Shown here: one piece after another, positions 8,973 to 18,254 of the stretch | Layout: each line of letters starts with the position of its first letter | Numbering within the stretch: the first letter of the stretch is position 1 | Source: Aureliella helgolandensis | GTDB taxonomy: Bacteria > Planctomycetota > Planctomycetia > Pirellulales > Pirellulaceae | Assembly (NCBI RefSeq): GCF_007752135.1 | Contig: NZ_CP036298.1 | Location: 4,030,001 to 4,094,000, forward strand | Direction of reading: 5' to 3' | DNA length: 64,000 nt | Made by a program: the position numbers and the translations under genes | The notes under the pieces: model-generated | Database searches by the model: none | What the model saw: the letters and a program-made list of their open reading frames with translations, nothing else | Told to the model about the DNA's origin: nothing

Positions 8973-10214
8973 ATGTCATACTGGGACACCCTAATCATTG
9001 CGGTGCGAGCACTGTGGAAAAACAAGATGCGCGCTGGCCTTACAGTGCTTGGCGTGGTGATTGGAATCGCGGCAGTCACCACCATGGTGTCGATTGGACA
9101 GAGCGCTAGCGGATTGGTCCAGGGCCAATTTGAGATGCTAGGGACGAACGTCATCGTAGTACTTCCGGGCAGCGCTCAACGAGGAGGGGTCCGCCAAACG
9201 GGCATTCCCAGCCTAACCGAGCAAGATGCCAAAGCCATTGGTGAAGATTGCAGTACCGTGCTGGCCGCTTCTCCCATTGTGGGCACCGCTGGCCAAGTGA
9301 TCTTTGGGAATACGAACTGGAGTCCCCGGGAGATGCAGGGGGTAGGAGCCGACTATCTCACGGTCCGCAATTGGAACTTGGAGGCAGGTGGGTTCTTTTC
9401 GAAGGACGAAATCTCCGCCGGTGCAAAAGTCTGCGTGATCGGGCACACTTTGGTTGCGAAACTATTTCAGACGTCCAATCCACTGGAGCAATTGATTCGC
9501 ATTAAGAATATTCCCTTTCGAGTCGTTGGGGTGTTGGGCAAGAAGGGGGCGAATATGGTCGGTGACGACCAAGACGATATCGTACTCATGCCGCACACAA
9601 CTGTGCGGCGCAGGATGCAGGGCTCAAGTTTCGGTGAAGTGCATGCCATCATGGTCTCGGCCGTTTCCTCCGCCGCGATGTCCGCGGCGACCAACGAGAT
9701 CGAGCAACTGCTCTATGAGCGGCATGCAATCGCTCCCGGAGAGGAAGCGGACTTTCAGGTACAAAATACGACGGAAATTGCTGCGACGTTGGGCATTATC
9801 ACGGGCACTTTGACGCTGATGCTATCTGCCATTGCCGCAATCTCCTTAGTCGTGGGCGGTGTCGGGATTATGAATATTATGTTGGTTTCAGTCACTGAGC
9901 GAACACGGGAGATTGGAATACGAATGGCAATCGGAGCGCGTGGTAAAGATATCTTGCGTCAGTTCTTGATCGAGTCCATCGTCCTGTCCAGTGTGGGCGG
10001 AGTGATTGGTGTACTCTTGGGCATGGCCGCTAGTGTTAGTGCCACCTTGCTCATTAATGCGGTCAGCACGGGTAGCGACTGGCCAATCATCATTTCCCTG
10101 CCCGCTGCGGGCGTCGCCATGGCGTTTGCTGCGGCAGTCGGCATCTTCTTTGGGTACTACCCGGCCAGAATTGCCAGCCGACTCGATCCAATCGAGGCCT
10201 TAAGGTACGAATAG
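8973..10214 (+). CDS. MacB-type ABC transporter permease (FtsX family)
   Basis: 413 residues. One membrane helix near the N-terminus (LTVLGVVIGIAAVTTMVSIG) is followed by the extracytoplasmic MacB-type core (about 45-270) and three C-terminal helices (about 278-305, 330-360, 370-400) ending in PARIASRLDPIEALRYE, the typical FtsX terminus. The permease couples ATP hydrolysis to transenvelope export or lipoprotein movement. Unlike E. coli MacB it has no fused ATPase; that is the separate gene at 10339. With the adaptor 13 bp upstream it forms a MacAB-like operon; the substrate is unknown and no outer-membrane TolC gene is in the window. Confidence 0.9.
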   Translation: MSYWDTLIIAVRALWKNKMRAGLTVLGVVIGIAAVTTMVSIGQSASGLVQGQFEMLGTNVIVVLPGSAQRGGVRQTGIPSLTEQDAKAIGEDCSTVLAASPIVGTAGQVIFGNTNWSPREMQGVGADYLTVRNWNLEAGGFFSKDEISAGAKVCVIGHTLVAKLFQTSNPLEQLIRIKNIPFRVVGVLGKKGANMVGDDQDDIVLMPHTTVRRRMQGSSFGEVHAIMVSAVSSAAMSAATNEIEQLLYERHAIAPGEEADFQVQNTTEIAATLGIITGTLTLMLSAIAAISLVVGGVGIMNIMLVSVTERTREIGIRMAIGARGKDILRQFLIESIVLSSVGGVIGVLLGMAASVSATLLINAVSTGSDWPIIISLPAAGVAMAFAAAVGIFFGYYPARIASRLDPIEALRYE

Positions 10215-10338
10215 AGGCAGGCCGCCGCCGAGCGAGCCGGGCTGCGGAAAGCAGACGCGAATCCAAGGAGTGTATGGATAGCCATGCACGACGGATGTTT
10301 ACATTATCAATCCTTTCGTTTCGTTCCAAGGTGGTTTG

Positions 10339-11079
10339 ATGGCACTGATTGAACTGCGTGATGTTCGCCGTGAATACGACTTGGGCGAAGTTCGAGTGCA
10401 CGCGCTGCGGAGTGTCACTTTGAACATCGAACAGGGTGAGTACGTAGCGCTGATCGGCCCCAGCGGCTCTGGCAAATCGACGTTGATGAACACGCTGGGG
10501 TGCCTCGATCGTCCAACGCATGGGAGCTATCTTTTGGCCGGCCAGGAGATCGTTGACATGTCGCGCGACGACCGTGCCCGCATCCGCAACGAGAAGCTGG
10601 GATTCGTGTTTCAGAACTTCAATCTACTGAACCGCACATCGGCTTTGGAGAATGTTGAATTGCCCCTCCACTATGCCAATGGCATGACGAGTCGGAAACG
10701 CCGCGAACGGGCCAAGGATTTACTGAACCAAGTGGGCTTGGGGGACCGCATCGATCACCATTCCAGTCAACTGTCAGGAGGGCAGCAACAGCGTGTCGCC
10801 ATCGCGCGAGCCCTGGTCAATCATCCCTCCATCTTGATGGCAGATGAGCCCACGGGAAATTTGGATTCAAGGACCAGCCGCGAGGTCATTGAGTTGTTTC
10901 AGAAACTGAACGAAGATTTCGCATTAACGGTGGTCTTAGTCACGCACGATCCCGCCGTTGCTCGGAACGCAAAACGGATGGTAGTGCTGCGCGACGGGAG
11001 TGTGGTTGAAGACACTTCGGACTTTCAACTCGCCATGCGAGCTATTCAACAAGACGCCTTTTCAGAGGAAGAGTTTTAA
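10339..11079 (+). CDS. MacB/LolD-type ABC transporter ATP-binding protein
   Basis: 246 residues from the ATG at 10339 (a TTG three bases earlier is less likely; AAGGTGG lies 5 bases before). Walker A GPSGSGKST is at 40-48, followed by the Q-loop region FVFQNFNLL, the signature LSGGQQQRVAIARAL near 143 and Walker B ILMADEPTGNLD near 164, then the switch His in LVTHDP. It energises the permease encoded 124 bp upstream, and together with the adaptor completes a MacAB-like exporter. The C-terminal extension ends in acidic residues. Confidence 0.93.
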   Translation: MALIELRDVRREYDLGEVRVHALRSVTLNIEQGEYVALIGPSGSGKSTLMNTLGCLDRPTHGSYLLAGQEIVDMSRDDRARIRNEKLGFVFQNFNLLNRTSALENVELPLHYANGMTSRKRRERAKDLLNQVGLGDRIDHHSSQLSGGQQQRVAIARALVNHPSILMADEPTGNLDSRTSREVIELFQKLNEDFALTVVLVTHDPAVARNAKRMVVLRDGSVVEDTSDFQLAMRAIQQDAFSEEEF

Positions 11080-12111
11080 ACCTGCCGGCTATCCTGCGTT
11101 GCTTGCTGGGAGCCAGAGCTAGGAAAGGCCGTCCTCGCTTCTGCCGGGCGAGCTTCGGACCGGAGCTTACAAGTGCAGCCTACCATGGCTTGGATTGGGC
11201 CGATCGGCCTCCATCGCGGGCTTGTCCCGGCGGAGCTAGCGAATTTGCCGGGGCGAGCTGCAAAGCCACCGACTGCGTGGCACTGCCTTGCGTTTCGCGA
11301 AAGAGTTCGGCGTCTCGAAGAGCTCTAAGACGTTCTTTCCGCCCGGGCGAGCCCGCAGCGGAGTTCTATTGGAAGAGCGTGTGTTCGCTTGGTAGTTGGC
11401 AGTTGCAGCACCGCCCGGACAAGCCGGACGGAAGCTAGCCAGACTAGCGTGGCGACAGCCAGAGCTGGAAAAGTTCGTGCTCGCCGAATTTTGGCGTCGT
11501 GCTCTTGCGAGGTCTTGACTCGCAAGAGACACCAGGAGTCGCAGTACTGCGTGCTCAGTTGAGGAGCGTTCGTCCGGTACTCCTACTGTGGATTTGGCTA
11601 GCATCCATAAGGATGGCAATTGGCAGGGGACACTTCAACTCCGTACAAATTGCAGCCACCTTTGGAATTATTTCCTAGAAAATTATAGGAAAAGTTTTTT
11701 CGATCTAAGAACGATTGCGACCCGCCGAGTAGCGGGCACTCTGCATATTTAACCTTCAGAGATTACGGTGGCGTAAGGATGCAGTGTGTTGTTCTGCAGG
11801 CTAGTGTGTGGAGGAAGTGCTTAGTGCACAGATTTAAGCTTACGGAAGAGTTAGGGCGCGGGCGTGTTGATGACTGGAGCGTTAGGTTTGCAGGGCGTTT
11901 GGTCGCCCGTTTTTAGGGCTGACCTGATGCCTTCAGCTCGACTGTTCGGGTCATCATTCCAGCATTCCCTTGACGATCAACCTTAGTGTCAGCAGAATTG
12001 TTTGACGGGTCTCATGTGAGCTTGGTGTGATCTGTGGATCCATTGTTGAAATTCTCATGAGCAGCCAAGTCTTTTTGTAATTCTTTTTCACAACGTTTGA
12101 GGAAATTCGGA
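11080..12111. other. long intergenic region (1.03 kb) before the DUF1559 gene
   Basis: No convincing coding region. The first half (11100-11560) is GC-rich with repeated, partly inverted motifs: GCCAGAGCT near 11112 and 11458, and CCCGG-rich words near 11146, 11228, 11343 and 11416. An AT-rich hairpin TTTCCTA/TAGGAAA followed by TTTTTT lies at 11671-11700, a small hairpin CCCGC/GCGGG at 11721-11736, and a terminator-like hairpin at 11892-11914. The stretch 11700-11915 could encode a small RNA, but no known RNA family was recognised. Confidence 0.45.
11892..11914 (+). terminator. terminator-like hairpin in intergenic DNA
   Basis: GGGCG, loop TTTGGT, CGCCC, then G and five T. It has the form of an intrinsic terminator on the plus strand. 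It is 800 bp beyond the ABC ATPase gene and 200 bp before the next gene, so it could end a separate short transcript. Confidence 0.5.
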
Positions 12112-13191
12112 ATGAAACGAACTTTTAGTGCGAGCCAATCGCGACGAGGATTCACACTCGTTGAATTGCTTGTGGTGATTGCAATCATCGGTATTTTGGT
12201 AGGCCTGCTGCTACCTGCGGTACAGGCTGCCCGTGAAGCGGCTCGTCGCATGTCCTGCAGCAACAATCTCAAGCAACTGGCGCTGTCGGTACACAACTAC
12301 GAAAGCACTCACAAGAGGGTGCCTCGTTTGGCGAGCTCCGTGTATGCAGATGGCATCATGAATCAAAGCAACTGGCACGGTTATTCCGCGCACACCATGT
12401 TGCTGCCCTACATTGAGCAAGGCGCTCTATTTGCACAGTTTGGATTCAACCAGAATCACTATGAAGCTGCTGTAATTGCTCCTCCAGGTAGTGTGCCAGC
12501 CCTCATCGCTGGTCACACTCGCATCAGTGCATTCCTTTGCCCCTCGGATATTCAGTATCCAGCCAGCTCCAACAAGAACGCCAGCGGCTGGGAATTGGGT
12601 GAGTTGGGTAATAACAACTACGGTTGTAGCGAAGGCTCTAACTCCGGATACAACGTCGCCTCCGGAGAACAGAATGGTTTCTTCAAGCGCCAAACGGAAG
12701 CATCTTTCGGGGACATCGTCGATGGTCTTTCCAATACGATCATGATGGCCGAATTCAACAAGGGCGATAACACGTCGAGCAGCTTTACAGCCGTCGGCGG
12801 AGATTTCGCCAATGGTGTAGCTTTCCCAGGTAGTTGGACACACCAATTCCCGACTCAAGAAGCCTTGACCGAATACGGTCAAGCCTGCTTGGCTGCAGGC
12901 GTATCCAGTCACCGTAGTACGGCTGGCTTCCGTTGGATCGCTCCTGGTTTCTACAATACGGCAATCAACACTGTCGCTCCGCCAAACTGGCAATACCCAG
13001 GCGGCATGCCATGTGCCGGATGTGGGCAGGGGGATTCGCAAGGCGTCTTCCCAGCTCGCAGCCGACACACGGGAGGAGCTCAACATGCATTGGGAGATGG
13101 TTCGATTCACTTCATCTCGAACAGCATGGATTTGAGAACGTACCAAGGTTTGGGAAGTGCCCGCTCTGGCGACGTTGCTACGCTCGAGTAG
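12112..13191 (+). CDS. DUF1559 prepilin-like exported protein
   Basis: 360 residues from the ATG at 12112 (TGAGGAAA lies 8 bases before it). The N-terminus has a type IV prepilin signal: basic leader, then [20 protein letters not shown] with Glu at +5, and [30 protein letters not shown], the classic start of the planctomycete DUF1559 (SBP_bac_10) family. The body is Gly/Asn/Ser-rich, and the C-terminus contains [20 protein letters not shown], matching the family H-x9-DG motif. The protein is expected to be processed by a prepilin peptidase and exported, possibly as a pseudopilin. The family is expanded in planctomycetes and its function is unknown. A terminator and a small lipoprotein gene follow. 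Confidence 0.93.
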   Translation: MKRTFSASQSRRGFTLVELLVVIAIIGILVGLLLPAVQAAREAARRMSCSNNLKQLALSVHNYESTHKRVPRLASSVYADGIMNQSNWHGYSAHTMLLPYIEQGALFAQFGFNQNHYEAAVIAPPGSVPALIAGHTRISAFLCPSDIQYPASSNKNASGWELGELGNNNYGCSEGSNSGYNVASGEQNGFFKRQTEASFGDIVDGLSNTIMMAEFNKGDNTSSSFTAVGGDFANGVAFPGSWTHQFPTQEALTEYGQACLAAGVSSHRSTAGFRWIAPGFYNTAINTVAPPNWQYPGGMPCAGCGQGDSQGVFPARSRHTGGAQHALGDGSIHFISNSMDLRTYQGLGSARSGDVATLE

Positions 13192-13221
13192 ACTATTGCT
13201 CTGTGGTTTTTCGGTTATTGC

Positions 13222-13257
13222 AACCCCGTAGTACTTCACCTTGTACTGCGGGGTTTT
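13222..13257 (+). terminator. intrinsic terminator after the DUF1559 gene
   Basis: A 13-bp stem (AACCCCGTAGTAC with GTACTGCGGGGTT, one G-T pair) around an 8-base loop is followed by TTTT. It begins 30 bp after the DUF1559 stop codon and ends 25 bp before the small lipoprotein start, so it should reduce read-through between the two genes. Confidence 0.85.
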
Positions 13258-13282
13258 ACATTTAAATGTCGAAGGAATAGTT

Positions 13283-13594
13283 ATGGTTTTGGCGCGTTGT
13301 TTGTTGGTAGCGAGCCTCATCGTCCCGATGGTTGGATGCGGAGGAGTTAAGGAAGAGAAGATTACGGTCCCAAGTACTGCGATCGAAGCCAGTGTTCGGT
13401 CAACACTCGAGGGATACGTAAAGTCTGGCCAAGTGGGTAGCAGTTTGACGAGTCTCGAATCCGATATCAATGGAATCGCTAGTACAGACTCTGCCAAAGC
13501 AGAATCGCTGAAGGAAAAGTATTTGGAATTGCAGCGCGCAACAAAGCCTGCTGAAGTGAAATCCACTGCGGAAGCAATGCTGAAGATGCTGTAG
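13283..13594 (+). CDS. small lipoprotein downstream of DUF1559 gene
   Basis: 103 residues from the ATG at 13283, preceded by GAAGGAA. An upstream in-frame start would run through the terminator and is rejected. MVLARCLLVASLIVPMVGCGG is a lipoprotein signal with the lipobox cysteine at residue 19. The mature part is hydrophilic and helical (STAIEASVRSTLEGYVKSGQVGS ... SLKEKYLELQRATKPAEVKSTAEAMLKML). Small lipoproteins like this commonly follow DUF1559 genes in planctomycetes, which suggests a partner role. No enzymatic motif is seen. Confidence 0.8.
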   Translation: MVLARCLLVASLIVPMVGCGGVKEEKITVPSTAIEASVRSTLEGYVKSGQVGSSLTSLESDINGIASTDSAKAESLKEKYLELQRATKPAEVKSTAEAMLKML

Positions 13595-13679
13595 ACTTGG
13601 TCTAAGGCAGGGCGGTTGTTTATCGCTTCCGCGGTAGACAGCCGCCACCGGCCAACTGCATCCAATTAGACTTCTGTGG

Positions 13680-15284
13680 GTGAAATGCACAATGGGAATG
13701 CAAGCGGGGACGCGTATCCTTGGGTATGGGCTGCTTGCGATGCTATTGCCGTATGGCTTGGGTTGTTCGCGCCCCAGGTCTGCGAGTCCCAGCGCAATTG
13801 CGGCTGAGAGCGATGAACTGTCGGACGCAAGCATCGCCTGCATTCGCAGCTTCTGTGGTGACTGTCATGCCGTGCCGCTTCCTGAGACGTTCCCGAAATC
13901 GCACTGGGAAGAGGAAGTTGTTCAAGGCTACAAATTCTATATCGACTCTAAACGCAGCGATTTGGTCGAACCCAAACGCAGCGATACGATCAAATACTTT
14001 CGCGACGCGGCGCCAGATAAGCTGACGCTTCCTGCGCAGGTCGATCGTAGAACGCACGTTCAATTTGTCGCCGCCACTCCGGCCGGCCTTGAGCCACTCG
14101 CCGAGATCTGTGTTTCCAATATGAATTGGAATGCCAGCGATGCGACTCTGCTGGTGTCGGACATGCGTTCTGGGCGGGTGCTGCGATATGAGGTAGCCAA
14201 TGCATGGTCGTTCACTGAGCTTGGCCGCGTCGCTAACGCGTGTCGAGTAACGCCCTGTGACTGGGACCAGGATGGGGCTACCGACTATCTGGTGACGGAT
14301 TTGGGGAGTTTTTCGGTAGGCGACCATCACCAGGGACGGGTTGAACTCTGGGTCGATCGCGAGGGGCAGTTGGTTCGTCAAGCTTTGGGGGGCGAATTCT
14401 CTCGCGTCGTCGAAGTGCAACCCATTGATTTCGACGGTGATGGGGATCTCGACGTGATCGCAGCCGACTTTGGCTGGCGGACTACCGGCGCCGTGCGGTT
14501 GCTCCGCAATCAACAGGTCGACCACAATTCGCCCAGTGTGCAGACGGCGGTGAAGGTGGATATGCAATTGGAAGTCCTCGACGACAGACACGGGGCGTTG
14601 GGGGTTGAGGTGCTCGATCTCAATGGTGATGGCTTTCTGGATTACTTGGTTGCATTTGGACAAGAATACGAAACACTCGAGGCCTACTATGGAAATGGGC
14701 GAGGGGAGTATCGTAATCAGGTGCTGCTAGAATTGGCCGATCCCTCCTACAATTCGAGTTCGATCTGCATTGCAGATGTAGACGGCGATGGCTTGCCAGA
14801 CATCGTCCATACCAACGGCGACACGATGGACGCGTTTCTACCGAAACCCTATCACGGTGTGCGATGGCTTCGGAATCTAGGTGGCGAACGCTGGGAGGTG
14901 CAGGAACTCGGCTTACTGGTGGGAGCACTCCAAGCCTGCGTGGCCGACTTCGACGGAGATGGTGACCAGGATATCGCAGCGGCTGGCATGTTGCCGTTCT
15001 ACGAGGAGGAGGTCTATGGTCCGATTGACTCGGTAGTTTGGTGGGAGCAGCAGGCTGACGGAAAGTTTGTCAGACATGCCCTCGAGCAATACGGTCCCTC
15101 ACACGCGAGCTGTGTTGCCGGGGATGTCAATGGTGATGGCCTGGCCGATTTGATCGTTGGGAATTGGTCGCCGGGTAAGGAGAGCTTGCCGGTCCAAGTC
15201 TATCTCTCGCAGGCTGCCGCCATGCCACTGACGGCCGCTAGTTCGCAAGTTTCGGTTGTTGGATCACAACGTGAGCTTGATTGA
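13680..15284 (+). CDS. FG-GAP/VCBS repeat lipoprotein with CxxCH motif
   Basis: 534 residues from GTG 13680 (ATG 13692 or 13698 are alternatives). A lipoprotein-like signal LLAMLLPYGLGC has its cysteine at 29. Residues 52-100 hold CGDCH (59-63), a c-type heme attachment motif with KSHWEEEVVQGYKFYIDSK after it. The rest is a beta-propeller of FG-GAP repeats with calcium-type loops: DWDQDGATDYL, DFDGDGDLDVI, DLNGDGFLDYL, DVDGDGLPDIV, DFDGDGDQDIA and DVNGDGLADLI. It is likely an envelope binding or electron-carrying protein; ligand unknown. The 3' end overlaps the convergent CRTAC1 gene by 47 bp. Confidence 0.85.
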   Translation: MKCTMGMQAGTRILGYGLLAMLLPYGLGCSRPRSASPSAIAAESDELSDASIACIRSFCGDCHAVPLPETFPKSHWEEEVVQGYKFYIDSKRSDLVEPKRSDTIKYFRDAAPDKLTLPAQVDRRTHVQFVAATPAGLEPLAEICVSNMNWNASDATLLVSDMRSGRVLRYEVANAWSFTELGRVANACRVTPCDWDQDGATDYLVTDLGSFSVGDHHQGRVELWVDREGQLVRQALGGEFSRVVEVQPIDFDGDGDLDVIAADFGWRTTGAVRLLRNQQVDHNSPSVQTAVKVDMQLEVLDDRHGALGVEVLDLNGDGFLDYLVAFGQEYETLEAYYGNGRGEYRNQVLLELADPSYNSSSICIADVDGDGLPDIVHTNGDTMDAFLPKPYHGVRWLRNLGGERWEVQELGLLVGALQACVADFDGDGDQDIAAAGMLPFYEEEVYGPIDSVVWWEQQADGKFVRHALEQYGPSHASCVAGDVNGDGLADLIVGNWSPGKESLPVQVYLSQAAAMPLTAASSQVSVVGSQRELD

Positions 15285-16980
15285 CGGCGAGTTCAACTTG
15301 CTCCACTGAACCATCCGGCCAAAACACTTTGGCTTCGACACTGCTCGCCTGTCCGGTGAATCCCCAGTGCAAGGCATACGCCCCTTGGGAGAGATAGCCG
15401 CCGCCGCCAACAACATGCCGTACCAATACCTGTTCTCCGTGGGAGACCTCGACGCGTGAGCCAATAGCATCTCGATTGACGTTGCGACCGATCAACTTCA
15501 AACTCAGCCAGTTTCCCGCAGGCTGCGATTGATTGAGCAGAATTGAAAGGGGCTCCTTGATGTGACTGAAGACGAAGTCCGGCAAACCGTCTTGATTGAA
15601 ATCGGTTGAAACCACGGCGCGTCCGCGATGGGGAGTGCTGAAGTAGCCGCTGCCTGCCACGTCCGCTCGCTCCAGCCGACCGTTGCCGTTGTTGAGCAGC
15701 AGCAATGCGTCTTGGGCTACCAGCGAGCTACCGGGAAAACGATTGACGTGACCATTGGAGACGACTAAGTCTTCGTCACCGTCGAGCTCTATGTCTACCG
15801 CCACTGTTCCAAATCCGACGAACAGGTCGCCGATGGCGGTGATGCCGGTCCGTTCCGTCACGCATTGAAAGTTCCCGTTGCGCTGATTGCGATACAGGCA
15901 AAACGTTTCGTTCTCGAAGTTGGTAACCCAGATATCGGGTTGTTGGTCTCCATCGAAGTCCAAGATAGCCAGGCCCATGCTGCCATTGGGCGTTCCGCGG
16001 TGGTCCAAAGCGGTACCGCTGAATAGACCGGTTTCCTCGAAAATCCCCTCACCATCATTCAAATAGAAGAAGTTCTCGGTGGTATCATTGGCAACGTAAA
16101 TGTCGACATCAAGATCGTGATCGAGGTCGGCAACGATGACCCCCAACCCTTTGCCGGCGGGCACTAGATTGGCGGTTGCCGTAGCGTTGATGAAGCCGCC
16201 TTGGGCATCATTCAGATAGAGCATGTCGTCCAGACCTAAGAAGTGGGCTGGTGCGCACACATCGCGCTGGCCCTGGGCCGACGACGAAAAACAAGGGGGA
16301 TTCTTGGCCCAAGACCAGTCGACGTAATGGCACACATACAGGTCGGGTAGACCGTCCTTGTTGAAATCACCAAAGGCTGTCGAGGATGACCATCGGTCGT
16401 CCTCCAATCCGGCCAGTTGGGCGCACTCTACAAACGTGCCGTCTCCCATATTTCGAAAATACTGCAAGCCATCGTAGCCTGAGATAAGGACATCGGGGAA
16501 ACCGTCGCTATCACAATCGGCAACGCTGCAACCGTGGGTATAGTGGGACGCAAGATCGATGCGGGCTTGTGCGCCGATTTGATCAAATGCGAGGCGCTCG
16601 GATTGCTGTCGGTAAAGTAGTGAGGGGAGCCCTTCGATGGATTGGCTCTCGGGCAGGATCGCCCCTCCACCTGGTGTCCAGAGGTCCATGCGGCCATCGA
16701 GGTCAAAATCTAGCAAGCCCACACCGCCACCTAGGCTTTGCAAGATGGAATGGGCATCTCCTAATTCTCCATTGTCATAACTCGCTTTTACGCCGGCATC
16801 CGCATCGATTGGTTCAAAGGCATAGCGGGGCGAGCGAATCTCCTTGTCGGGTGGTGGAGGTGGCGTCGATGCTGGCGGTTCTCGTCGGCAACCACTCGAG
16901 CCGAGGGCTGCCATCGCAAGCAGGGCGGTTGCGGCAGCGCCATGGCTGAAGTTGAACGCACGCAGTAGAAGTCGTTTCAT
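15238..16980 (-). CDS. CRTAC1 family lipoprotein (FG-GAP repeats plus ASPIC/UnbV)
   Basis: 580 residues. The N-terminus has a lipoprotein signal (ATALLAMAALGSSGC). At least six FG-GAP loops follow (DLDGRMDLW, DSDGFPDVL, NKDGLPDLY, DGDQQPDIW, ELDGDEDLV, NQDGLPDFV), forming a propeller. The C-terminal 500-560 segment (IGSRVEVSHG, VGGGGYLSQG, FWPDGSVEQVE) is the ASPIC/UnbV domain typical of CRTAC1-like bacterial proteins. The function is unproven; binding to carbohydrate or protein is usual for such folds. It lies 20 bp upstream of nothing on its own strand but directly after the TPR gene (stop at 17001), so the TPR and CRTAC1 genes form an operon. Confidence 0.9.
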   Translation of the reverse strand: MKRLLLRAFNFSHGAAATALLAMAALGSSGCRREPPASTPPPPPDKEIRSPRYAFEPIDADAGVKASYDNGELGDAHSILQSLGGGVGLLDFDLDGRMDLWTPGGGAILPESQSIEGLPSLLYRQQSERLAFDQIGAQARIDLASHYTHGCSVADCDSDGFPDVLISGYDGLQYFRNMGDGTFVECAQLAGLEDDRWSSSTAFGDFNKDGLPDLYVCHYVDWSWAKNPPCFSSSAQGQRDVCAPAHFLGLDDMLYLNDAQGGFINATATANLVPAGKGLGVIVADLDHDLDVDIYVANDTTENFFYLNDGEGIFEETGLFSGTALDHRGTPNGSMGLAILDFDGDQQPDIWVTNFENETFCLYRNQRNGNFQCVTERTGITAIGDLFVGFGTVAVDIELDGDEDLVVSNGHVNRFPGSSLVAQDALLLLNNGNGRLERADVAGSGYFSTPHRGRAVVSTDFNQDGLPDFVFSHIKEPLSILLNQSQPAGNWLSLKLIGRNVNRDAIGSRVEVSHGEQVLVRHVVGGGGYLSQGAYALHWGFTGQASSVEAKVFWPDGSVEQVELAVNQAHVVIQQPKLAN

Positions 16981-17000
16981 TCAGTATTACCACTCATGGC

Positions 17001-18254
17001 CTAGTTTAGTTTTTTGAGAAGTTGGAGGACCTCTTGATTGCCTGGATCGTACAGCAGGATACTTTTTAGCCAATAGACGCCGTTGCGTGCCGACTCGTGC
17101 TCCAGGAGTATTTTGGCAAGTTCCAAGCGGGATTCGGTGTCTTGCGGATTGGCTTGTATCTTGTCCCAGTACACGTTTACGGAAGCGAGTGCCTCGCGCG
17201 TTACCTTGACTTGGTCAAATTCCTTCTCTGCTGCGTCGAGTTCTCCCAGGCCACGCAGTGCAACCGCGTAAGCATAGCGAGCTTCCAAATCGCGTGGGTA
17301 GAAGTCGACGGCCATTTTCAACCACTTCTCCGCCGCTTCGAAGTTGCCTTCATCGGACTCGATCTTTCCCAGCTCCACTGCAGGTATGAGGCGTTCAGCG
17401 GGCTCTTCCAGCTTGGTGTAGGATTCCATGATCTCCTCTACGCTGTGCGTCATCACCTGGACCAAGATTTCTCGCGCCTCGGCGAAATTTCCTTGAGATT
17501 TCAAGCAAGTGGCGATTGCTGTTTGAATAGGGAGGGACGCACCGGCTTCTGGAGCGCTCTGATACACTTGCAGCGCTTCATCCACATTCCGTTGTTCCAG
17601 CAGCAAACGACCGATGCTAAAGGTGGCTGCCGTAAAGTTGGGATCGCGCGATTGGGCCCGGCGATAACTCGTCAGAGCGAGCTCCGCCTGACGCTGATGC
17701 TCCAGGATTCGTCCCTGGCGGAAGGGGGGGCGAGGGTCGTCCGGGAAGTCCCCCTCCCAGGCTTCAAGAATTCGTTGTGCATCCTCAAAACGCGACGAGG
17801 CGGCGAGTCCGTTGGCGTAAGCGACGCAAATTTCCCGGAGGTCTTGCGGCTCGTTCAACATCCACGTGTTGAGTTGCCCCTCAAGGACCTCATCCAGCTG
17901 ACCGACCTGTGCTTTGGCTAGGCCCTCCTCCAATTCGATCCGTTTGGGGGGATAACCCTGCCGCTCTGCCTGGCGGAGAAGGCTGGACATTTTGCGGAAG
18001 TCACCGCGGTGTCGAGCGATGCGGGCTTCGAAAAACAGCGTCTCGGGCTCTTGCCCAATCGACAACCAAGGGGTGTAAGCCAGATACCCTTCGGCCTCTT
18101 GGTCCTTCCCCAGCTCCAGAGCTTGGCGCACGAGCATCGAATTGATACGCAGCGCTCCACCGGCAAGGTAAAAAACGCAGACGGCGACGATCAAGCCGAG
18201 TGCGTACAGGAGTGAGCGACGCAGCGATGGGAGGGAGAAAATTCGGCCTGGCAT
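17001..18254 (-). CDS. TPR-repeat protein with N-terminal membrane anchor
   Basis: 417 residues. One transmembrane segment at about 12-32 (LLYALGLIVAVCVFYLAGG) anchors a mostly helical extracytoplasmic body with TPR-like repeats: AEGYLAYTPW, AEWKxxx-like units, PPFRQGRILEHQRQAELALTSYRRAQ, FSIGRLLLEQRNVDEALQVYQ, NFAEAREILVQ, NFEAAEKWLKMAVDFYPRDLEARYA and ELDAAEKEFDQ. TPRs are scaffolds for protein contacts. It is translated just before the CRTAC1 protein (20 bp gap); TPR/CRTAC1 pairs recur in planctomycetes, so a physical partnership is likely but inferred. Confidence 0.85.
   Translation of the reverse strand: MPGRIFSLPSLRRSLLYALGLIVAVCVFYLAGGALRINSMLVRQALELGKDQEAEGYLAYTPWLSIGQEPETLFFEARIARHRGDFRKMSSLLRQAERQGYPPKRIELEEGLAKAQVGQLDEVLEGQLNTWMLNEPQDLREICVAYANGLAASSRFEDAQRILEAWEGDFPDDPRPPFRQGRILEHQRQAELALTSYRRAQSRDPNFTAATFSIGRLLLEQRNVDEALQVYQSAPEAGASLPIQTAIATCLKSQGNFAEAREILVQVMTHSVEEIMESYTKLEEPAERLIPAVELGKIESDEGNFEAAEKWLKMAVDFYPRDLEARYAYAVALRGLGELDAAEKEFDQVKVTREALASVNVYWDKIQANPQDTESRLELAKILLEHESARNGVYWLKSILLYDPGNQEVLQLLKKLN

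Noticed and set aside
11236-11619. 127-codon minus-strand ORF in the 1 kb gap
   Set aside because: Proline/arginine/serine-rich frame from GC-rich repeats with no domain; more likely non-coding.
12427-13665. 412-codon minus-strand ORF opposite the DUF1559 gene
   Set aside because: It is antisense to a clear gene, crosses the terminator and lipoprotein gene and has no recognisable motif.
13743-14663. 306-codon minus-strand ORF
   Set aside because: It lies wholly opposite the FG-GAP gene; its sequence is the mirror of calcium-loop repeats.
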